Made by a program: the position numbers and the translations under genes. Positions 1 to 6,189 of a stretch of 23,950 bases of DNA are shown one piece after another. The notes under the pieces were generated by a model, which was given only the letters and a program-made list of their open reading frames with translations, was not told where the DNA came from and did no database searches. The stretch covers positions 9,841 to 33,790 of the forward strand of contig DHOG01000130.1 of the NCBI GenBank assembly GCA_002410715.1. The letters are read 5' to 3'. This DNA is from Ruminococcaceae bacterium UBA5396 (GTDB lineage: Bacteria > Bacillota > Clostridia > Oscillospirales > Acutalibacteraceae). Numbering within the stretch: the stretch's first letter is position 1; each line of letters starts with the position of its first letter.

Positions 1-2
1 AT

Positions 3-8
3 AGGTGA
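3..8 (+). promoter_or_regulatory. RBS that decides the regulator start
   Basis: AGGTGA ends 5 bases before the ATG at 14 and overlaps the alternative in-frame GTG at 5. The GTG has nothing upstream in the window to serve as a ribosome binding site, so the ATG is the better start. Confidence 0.6.
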
Positions 9-13
9 GCAAC

Positions 14-901
14 ATGAGCGATAAGAACCAGTTGGGTAAGCGATTTGAGTTTAATAATGTATACATTTCAGAACCTCGCAAATATTGGTTTTTAAATGTT
101 TACCAAGTGGGTGAGCTTGCTTGCGAAGGCGGTTATGTTGTTGAGCCGCACTACCAATATTGCAATGAAATAAGTTATATTGTTTCAGGCGAGGGCTGGT
201 TTTCGGCCAACGGAAAGGAAGTCAGGGTTTCAAGCGGGGATATCATTATTAATTCCAAAGGGCATACTCACATGATACGTTCGGACAAAGATAGGGCTTT
301 AAGGTATCTATATTTAGCCTTTGATTTTTTTGAACCGTATCCGGAGGAATATCTCGAGCTGGTTGATCTGTTTTTGAACATTGACATCTCCTGTATGAAG
401 GACAGATCAGAGATAACCATCCCCTTCAAAAAACTAATGAATGAGGTTTACTACAAAAAGCCTCTTTCGGTTGATATGATTGATAGTTATATTAAGCAAA
501 TTGTCGTTATAGCTTATAGAGCGTTTAAAGATCAGCTGTTTGTAACAAAGTATCCTGATAAATCAGAAAATGTGGTAGGTGATATCGTTTATACGATTAT
601 ATGTTATGTGGAGGATAACATATACAATTTAATGAACATACAGGATCTGGCCAATCATATAGGATATAGCTATAGTTATGTATCCCATTTATTTAAGATT
701 AAAGTCGGAGTTCCTTTGCAAAGTTATATAGCTAACAGAAAAATCGAGAAATGTATGGAACTGATAGAAAATGGCCAGTTGAGCATTTCAGAGATTGCCT
801 CGAAGCTAAATTATGCCAATCTTCAGTCATTTAGCAAATCGTTTAAAAAAATTGCTGGATGTTCTCCTACGGAATATAGGAAGCGGTGTAACCATAATTA
901 G
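14..901 (+). CDS. AraC-family transcriptional regulator, cupin sensor plus HTH
   Basis: A 295-residue protein of the usual AraC length with two parts. Residues about 10-110 look like an AraC-type sugar-sensing cupin, with the motif ISYIVSGEG and a following SSGDIIIN strand. The last ~100 residues are a double helix-turn-helix, with IQDLANHIGYSYSYVSHLFK as the first helix pair and the family signature around ISEIASKLNY, QSFSKSFKK and SPTEYRK at the C-terminus. It probably senses a sugar and activates the downstream transport and hydrolase genes, as such regulators commonly do when they lie beside CUT1 transporters. I choose the ATG at 14 over the in-frame GTG at 5 because AGGTGA (3-8) sits 5 bases before it. 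The gene looks more AT-rich than the rest of the window. Target and inducer cannot be read from the sequence. Confidence 0.93.
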   Translation: MSDKNQLGKRFEFNNVYISEPRKYWFLNVYQVGELACEGGYVVEPHYQYCNEISYIVSGEGWFSANGKEVRVSSGDIIINSKGHTHMIRSDKDRALRYLYLAFDFFEPYPEEYLELVDLFLNIDISCMKDRSEITIPFKKLMNEVYYKKPLSVDMIDSYIKQIVVIAYRAFKDQLFVTKYPDKSENVVGDIVYTIICYVEDNIYNLMNIQDLANHIGYSYSYVSHLFKIKVGVPLQSYIANRKIEKCMELIENGQLSISEIASKLNYANLQSFSKSFKKIAGCSPTEYRKRCNHN

Positions 902-946
902 AATTCAAAGCAAATAACTTACTAAACAATGGGAGGCGATCAATTT

Positions 947-1840
947 ATGAGTGAAGCAAGCGTAATAAATGAGAAAAAAGAAACGTTGGGTTTTGGGATA
1001 TGGGGGTTAGCCCCATCCTATCCAACAAACACGACTACCTCTATGGAGGCCTTTAAAAGGGAGGTAGACCGTGGGTATATGAATCAGCATGTTGTGCGTA
1101 CCAAGGCTTCTGAAGAGTTGTTTGAAACAGCAAAGATAGTCAAGGAAAGCGGTGGTATGCTGTGGCTTGATGCACTGACAGATTTCTATAACAGCTCACC
1201 ATGGGAACTTAAGCCGGAATCGGAATGGAAAGACGAACTGGAGCAATTAGTGCAAGAGCTAAAAAACAGAGGTTTTTGGGATAATGTTGCTGGATTTATG
1301 TGGGATGAACCGGATTTGAAACCGATTCCCTGGGAACACTTTCGTCAGCATACGGAGTATTTAAGTAAAACTTACAAAAAGAGATTGTTTACGGTTTTTT
1401 CCGTTGCAGGTTTTGCGCCAGATTATTTGCCGGAATTTCCAAGACCTCAGATTACTGCCGAAGCAACCCACTATCTCACGGATATTGCCTTCGATATGTA
1501 TGGAATATATAAAAAAGACGAATACCGTGAAGTGAACAACAGGTTGAAAGCTGCTGTCGGTCGGGAAGATGAAGTTAGGATATGGCATTTCCCGGTGGCT
1601 TTTGAAGCGTTGTGTGAGAGAAAAGATGCGAAATATGCCCTTGACTTTTTAAATATGAACTATGAGCTGTTAATGGAGGAGAAGCGTCCAGGCGGTTTGA
1701 TGCTTTATTGCTGGCCCACATGGACCCATGAAATCGGGCTTGAAGACATGCTACAAACAGATAAATTTAAAGAGTATGAGGAGCGAATGCTCCAACTGGG
1801 ACGCAAAATGATTAACACACCCCTTAGCTATGATGCCTAA
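947..1840 (+). CDS. Unrecognised DEP-motif protein, paralogue 1, cytoplasmic; possible glycoside hydrolase
   Basis: A 297-residue protein of a family I do not recognise. It starts almost directly at the conserved core GFGIWGLAP (residues 15-23) and has no signal peptide, unlike its two downstream paralogues. Conserved landmarks shared with them are VDRGYMN, WLDA, WDN(V/I)AGF followed by D120-E121-P122, TDIAFDMYG, AVGR-DEVR, FPVAFEAL, and WPTW followed by E262-IGL. Alternating hydrophobic strands that end in acidic or aromatic residues suggest a (beta/alpha)8 barrel, and the DEP motif would be a natural acid/base site at a strand end. That is inference. The ATG at 947 is preferred over the in-frame ATG at 929 because GGGAGG (931-936) lies between them, 10 bases before 947. 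It stands 45 bases after the regulator. It could act on imported oligosaccharide. Confidence 0.75.
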   Translation: MSEASVINEKKETLGFGIWGLAPSYPTNTTTSMEAFKREVDRGYMNQHVVRTKASEELFETAKIVKESGGMLWLDALTDFYNSSPWELKPESEWKDELEQLVQELKNRGFWDNVAGFMWDEPDLKPIPWEHFRQHTEYLSKTYKKRLFTVFSVAGFAPDYLPEFPRPQITAEATHYLTDIAFDMYGIYKKDEYREVNNRLKAAVGREDEVRIWHFPVAFEALCERKDAKYALDFLNMNYELLMEEKRPGGLMLYCWPTWTHEIGLEDMLQTDKFKEYEERMLQLGRKMINTPLSYDA

Positions 1841-1870
1841 CGACATTAAACGAATCGAAAGAGGGTAGTT

Positions 1871-3028
1871 ATGAAAAGCAGATTGCTATGTATTGCCTTA
1901 ACGATTGTTCTATTAGTTTTATGTATGACCTCATGCGGAGTGCAGGATACCAGCTCGTCCAACAATGAAAGCAAGTCGGAGATTATTATCTCTTCATCCC
2001 CTCACCGCTCCGAATCTGGTCAAAGAAGCACTTCTACATCACCTTCTACTGCAACAAACAAGCAGGTGTCTACTGCAACAAGTAAAACAGTCTCGACGAG
2101 CGGACAATCGAAGGCAACCAATAAAGCGACATCCACAACGGTAAAGTCTGATAAAACTTCAAAGCCGGTTGCTGCTGACAAATGGGGGTTTGGTATCTGG
2201 GGATTGGCTCCTGCCTACCCAACCAACACCACCACCACGATGGAAGCGTTTCAACAGCAGGTTGATCGCAATTACATGAATCATCACATTTTACAGGCAA
2301 AGGCTACTGACGAATTTTTTGAGAGCATGAGAGTTATCAATGAGAGTGGCAGTATGGCTTGGCTGGATGCTATGACGGGATTCTATGATACAAAAACATG
2401 GAGGCTCCGACCGGATTCAGCGTGGAAAGAGGATTTGGATTTACTTGTCCAAGCTCTTAAGGATACAGGTCTTTGGGATAACATTGCTGGATTCGTATGG
2501 GATGAACCCGATCTCAAACCGGTTCCGCATGATGATTTCATAAGACAGACCGAATACTTAAGCAATAAATATAACAAGCGGCTGTTTACTGTGTTTTCCG
2601 TTGCTGGCTTTGCACCAGAATATCTTCCAGCTTTTCCTAGGCCGCAGATTACAGCCGAGTCAACAAAGTATCTTACCGATATCGCGTTTGATATGTACGG
2701 CATTCATAATAAGGACGAATACCGTAAGGTCAACCAAAGGTTAAAGGATGCTGTGGGACGCCCGGATGAAGTCAGGGTATGGTATTTCCCGGTTGCGTTT
2801 GAAGCTCTGGGTGAACGTAAGGACGAAAAATACGCCATTGATTTTCTAAATATGTGCTATGAACTGCTACTGGAAGAAGAACGTCCCGGCGGATTGATTC
2901 TTTACTGTTGGCCTACCTGGACTCACGAGATAGGTTTGGAGGATCTGCTGCCTAAAAAACAATTTACTCATTATGACAAGCTCATGCTTCGAATTGGCAA
3001 GCAAGTTATTAAAAAAACACTAGATTAA
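1871..3028 (+). CDS. Lipoprotein of the DEP-motif family, paralogue 2
   Basis: A 385-residue lipoprotein. The N-terminus has a charged start, a hydrophobic stretch and a lipobox-like CMTSC, which would place the lipidated Cys at residue 22. Residues 23-103 form a linker rich in Ser, Thr and Lys, which would hold the catalytic-type core away from the membrane and through the wall. The core from about residue 105 is roughly two-thirds identical by eye to the protein encoded just upstream, with the pair D211-E212-P and the C-terminal WPTW...EIGLED block retained. The start has GAAAGAGGG about 5 bases upstream. The gap to the previous gene is 30 bases, so co-transcription is likely. It is probably an extracellular version of the same activity. 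The exact function is unknown; a hydrolase is the leading guess, a glycan-binding protein the alternative. Confidence 0.8.
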   Translation: MKSRLLCIALTIVLLVLCMTSCGVQDTSSSNNESKSEIIISSSPHRSESGQRSTSTSPSTATNKQVSTATSKTVSTSGQSKATNKATSTTVKSDKTSKPVAADKWGFGIWGLAPAYPTNTTTTMEAFQQQVDRNYMNHHILQAKATDEFFESMRVINESGSMAWLDAMTGFYDTKTWRLRPDSAWKEDLDLLVQALKDTGLWDNIAGFVWDEPDLKPVPHDDFIRQTEYLSNKYNKRLFTVFSVAGFAPEYLPAFPRPQITAESTKYLTDIAFDMYGIHNKDEYRKVNQRLKDAVGRPDEVRVWYFPVAFEALGERKDEKYAIDFLNMCYELLLEEERPGGLILYCWPTWTHEIGLEDLLPKKQFTHYDKLMLRIGKQVIKKTLD

Positions 3029-3073
3029 AAATACGCCAGACGCTATGCCATATTGACAGAGAGAGGTAATGTG

Positions 3074-4237
3074 ATGAAAAAATGGTTAAGTCTTGTGGTA
3101 GCGTGTGTGCTGTCACTTTTGCTGGTATCCTGTGGCGGTAACAAGCAAGAACCGATATCCTCGGATACAGCAAGTTCCATATATACAAGCACAACCAACG
3201 AATCGACATCGGTGGAATCCATTTCAGAAATTTCGGGAGCTAACACATCGGTATCTTTAAATACCACAACGCTGAAGCCCTCCGCGACAACAAGTAAAAA
3301 AACTACGACATCGAGACCACCATCCACGACTGCAGCACCAACACCCAAAACACCCTATGCGGCAGACAAATTGGGCTTTGGGATATGGGGCATTGTACCT
3401 CAGTCGAATAATGAAGCAACTCCTGCAATGTTCCGGCGAGAGGTAGATCGTGGATACATGAATTATTATTTATTACCTTCCACGGCCAGTAATACGCTTT
3501 TTGACTCGCTTCGTATTGTCAACGAGACCGGTGGTATGGCGTGGTTGGATATGAAAACCGGCTATTTTCAAATGAATCCGAAAACCGGAAAAAACGAACT
3601 GGTTGACGGTTCGCGTTGGAAAGAGGATTTGGATGTCCTCATCCAAACATTGGAGGGTGTTGGGCTGTGGGATAATGTTGCCGGATTTTACATTGATGAG
3701 CCAATGCACAGCTTTATTCCCGCCGATGATCTGTATGAGCATACGAAATATTTAAGACAAAAGTATAAGAAACGCATCTATGTGAACTTCTGCACAAATG
3801 AATTTTCAACCAGATGGCTGCCTGACATGCCTAGAGAACATATTACACCGGCAAAAGCGGCGTATATTACCGATATTTCATTTGATGCTTACGGCTTAAG
3901 CGATCCTAAGGAATATCGGATGGCAAATGATGCGATGAAAGCAGCAGTTGGTCGCTCCAATGAGGTTAGAGTATGGTTTATTCCTTGTGCTTTTATGAAT
4001 TCGGAAAATGAAAACTATACCGAGCAGCGTGCGATTAACTTCTTAAACATGTGTTACGACCTGCTTAAGGAGGAAAAACTTCCCGGAGGCATCATTTTGT
4101 ATTCGTGGCCGACATGGCGAAATGGCGACTCTATTGAAATTGGTCTTCAGGACACTCTGCGGGACGGACGTTTTTCTAATTATGATAAGGTCATGTTAAG
4201 GGTTGGCAAAGAAATTATAAAAACCAAACTGAAATAA
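3074..4237 (+). CDS. Lipoprotein of the DEP-motif family, paralogue 3 (divergent)
   Basis: A 387-residue lipoprotein. The lipobox LLVSC gives lipidated Cys20, followed by GG and then a Ser/Thr-rich linker to about residue 98. The core begins LGFGIWG at residue 100 and is clearly related to the two preceding proteins but more divergent. It keeps VDRGYMN, WLD, LWDNVAGFYIDEP (D208-E209), an ISFDAYG block, AVGR-NEVRVW, and WPTW with EIGL. It differs from the others by a small insertion after WLDMKTGYF, by P-M-H after DE-P in place of P-D-L, and by a few added residues before EIGL, so its ligand may differ. I take ATG 3074 (adjacent GTG 3071 possible), with GAGAGG about 7 bases upstream. An upstream in-frame ATG at 3053 has a poor site and would spoil the signal peptide. 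Confidence 0.8.
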   Translation: MKKWLSLVVACVLSLLLVSCGGNKQEPISSDTASSIYTSTTNESTSVESISEISGANTSVSLNTTTLKPSATTSKKTTTSRPPSTTAAPTPKTPYAADKLGFGIWGIVPQSNNEATPAMFRREVDRGYMNYYLLPSTASNTLFDSLRIVNETGGMAWLDMKTGYFQMNPKTGKNELVDGSRWKEDLDVLIQTLEGVGLWDNVAGFYIDEPMHSFIPADDLYEHTKYLRQKYKKRIYVNFCTNEFSTRWLPDMPREHITPAKAAYITDISFDAYGLSDPKEYRMANDAMKAAVGRSNEVRVWFIPCAFMNSENENYTEQRAINFLNMCYDLLKEEKLPGGIILYSWPTWRNGDSIEIGLQDTLRDGRFSNYDKVMLRVGKEIIKTKLK

Positions 4238-4258
4238 TCTAGCAAGGGGAGGAAATCA

Positions 4259-6052
4259 ATGAATAGGAAAACCAGTATCTTAGCACTGCTCATGGCAATG
4301 ACCATAGCAACTTCCATGCTCACAGCCTGCGGAGGTAAAAAAGAACCGTCGTCATCGGATTCGTCGGATGTGGCCTCTAGCATAGAAAGCGGCTATCATA
4401 ACGACGAATCGCAGGTGGGTGGCGATGGCGATGAATCCTCAACGCCCGATCAGAATCCCGATTCGAGCGAACCCGGTAACGCAGATGGGAGTAAACCAGG
4501 CTCTGCCACTACCACTACAACACGCCAACCTGCACATGGTAGAAAGTTAATCGGAAATACCTTTACCACCGGGTTTCCCATTGTGAAAAACAAAGAAAAA
4601 TTAAAAATTATGACGATTGGTTCGCCTTCCTACGGTGATTTGCAGAAAAATGCTTTTACCAAGGATTTTGAGCAGATGACCAATGTCCAGATTGAATGGG
4701 TGCTGGTTCCGGAAGAGAAAATTAACGAGCGCAAGGTATTGGCATTGCAGAGCGGCAATTTGCCGGATATGTTTTCTTTGTATACCACATCCATAACCGA
4801 TGCCGAGGTGGCGAATTACTCAAAAAACGGTGCCTTTGTGGATCTTACAGCCGCAATTGAAGCGTATGGTGAGAACATAAAACGCGTGTTTGAAAAAATA
4901 CCCGCTGCTAAGGCGGTATCCACCAGTCTTGAGAATAAAAAAATCTATACATTGCCGTATATAACCGAAACCAAGGTGGCACATACCCTAGCGATTAATC
5001 AGGTGTGGCTCAATAAGTTGGGATTGCCCATTCCAAAAACTATGGATGAGTTTTATGATACGCTGGTCGCCTTTAAGAACGAAGACCCGAATGGTAACGG
5101 ACAAAACGACGAGATTCCCTTCGCAACGTTCATGATTAACAACGGCTTGTTTATCCCATGGGGGATATCTGACTTTTTGGCGATTGGCAAGGATGGGAAA
5201 TTGGTGTATACGCCAACAACAGAAAATCAGCGACGAGCATTAATTTTCTGGAACAAGGTATATAAAGAAGATCTCATGGACAAATCCAGCTTGGGTGATA
5301 TGGCCGGAGACTGGCAGAAATATCGTCAGTTGATTTCCGGCGGTAAAGTAGGCATCTGGCAATGGCAGAATGTGAACGATTTCAGCGAAGTTCTGTTAAA
5401 GCAGTATGTGCCAATCAGTTGGCCATCGGCGGGTCTTAACTTGAATAATCTTCCTTCCAATACGGTGAAAGTCGGTGCAACGGTTGGTGGTCGTGGGTTT
5501 ATCATCACAAAGGCTTGCAAAAATGTGCCGATGGCCGTTCGGGTTGCAGACTTCTTTTATTCTGATGACGGCTACATGTACAAAATGTATGGTGCTCCCG
5601 GCAAGTATTATACAAAGATTGGAGACAACTACCAAATGAAGAGCTTTAAGGAAGGCGATGAGAAAAAGGATGCACCGGGAACGCTCCTCAACGGTATCAA
5701 CTATCTCATGGACGGCAAGAAACTGGATGCTCCCGGCAAGACATCTGTGGAAAAAGCCCGCGCCGGCTTCATGACTAAAGCCAATAACGAATATTTGCGC
5801 CGCGTTAAGGAAACAGGTTCCAAACAAGTATTCAGAATTTTCTCGCCTACCGAAGCAGATAGACTAAATCGTTATACGGTGGTTGACGGCAATACGGTTC
5901 ACTGGAACTACCTAATGCGCTTTATCAAGGATGAGTTCAACATTCAGACACAGTGGAGCACGTTTGTACAAAATGTGGAGTCCAAGGGTCTTGCGGAATA
6001 TATGAAAATCCAGCAGACGGCCTTTGACAGAGGAAAGCCTTATATCAAATAG
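4259..6052 (+). CDS. ABC sugar transporter solute-binding lipoprotein (family 1 type)
   Basis: A 597-residue extracellular solute-binding protein. Lipobox MLTAC places the lipidated Cys at residue 24. Residues 25 to about 95 form a Ser/Asp-rich linker ending in a Thr run, and the binding fold begins with KLKIMTIG near residue 115. Typical family features follow: E-KINERKVLALQSGNLPDMF, YTLPYITE, VWLNKLGLPIPKTMDEFYDTL, DPNGNGQNDEIPF (the calcium-like loop common in the LipO/YtcQ subgroup), and a hinge region GFIITKAC. It would capture oligosaccharides outside the membrane and deliver them to a CUT1 permease pair. RBS AGGGGAGG lies about 6 bases before the ATG. It follows paralogue 3 by 21 bases. 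Neither permease pair is adjacent, so its partner is uncertain; the pair at 17748-19619 lacks an adjacent binding protein and is a candidate. Confidence 0.93.
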   Translation: MNRKTSILALLMAMTIATSMLTACGGKKEPSSSDSSDVASSIESGYHNDESQVGGDGDESSTPDQNPDSSEPGNADGSKPGSATTTTTRQPAHGRKLIGNTFTTGFPIVKNKEKLKIMTIGSPSYGDLQKNAFTKDFEQMTNVQIEWVLVPEEKINERKVLALQSGNLPDMFSLYTTSITDAEVANYSKNGAFVDLTAAIEAYGENIKRVFEKIPAAKAVSTSLENKKIYTLPYITETKVAHTLAINQVWLNKLGLPIPKTMDEFYDTLVAFKNEDPNGNGQNDEIPFATFMINNGLFIPWGISDFLAIGKDGKLVYTPTTENQRRALIFWNKVYKEDLMDKSSLGDMAGDWQKYRQLISGGKVGIWQWQNVNDFSEVLLKQYVPISWPSAGLNLNNLPSNTVKVGATVGGRGFIITKACKNVPMAVRVADFFYSDDGYMYKMYGAPGKYYTKIGDNYQMKSFKEGDEKKDAPGTLLNGINYLMDGKKLDAPGKTSVEKARAGFMTKANNEYLRRVKETGSKQVFRIFSPTEADRLNRYTVVDGNTVHWNYLMRFIKDEFNIQTQWSTFVQNVESKGLAEYMKIQQTAFDRGKPYIK

Positions 6053-6097
6053 ATGGTTATGCAAAGGGATAGAGGTCCTTATTGGTATCGAAAGGAT

Positions 6098-6136
6098 GCT
6101 TTCTAAAAACTCAGATTTTATGAGTTTTTAGAAAGC
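6098..6136 (+). promoter_or_regulatory. Perfect 16-bp intercistronic hairpin without T-tract
   Basis: The arms at 6098-6113 and 6121-6136 are exact reverse complements, with a 7-base loop. The bases after the stem (CTTGAGATAG) contain no T-tract, so it is not a canonical Rho-independent terminator. It lies 45 bases after the solute-binding protein gene and 53 bases before the next start. Likely roles are 3'-end protection of the upstream mRNA, an RNA-processing site or partial attenuation. The structure is seen in the sequence; the role is inferred. Confidence 0.75.
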
Positions 6137-6189
6137 CTTGAGATAGACGAATTTCTCGACAATATTATTTATTAAGGGAGGCTAATCAC

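Noticed and set aside
929..946. ATG at 929 as the start of paralogue 1.
   Set aside because: It overlaps the GGGAGG that serves ATG 947, has no site of its own, and the added residues (MGGDQF) are not export-like.
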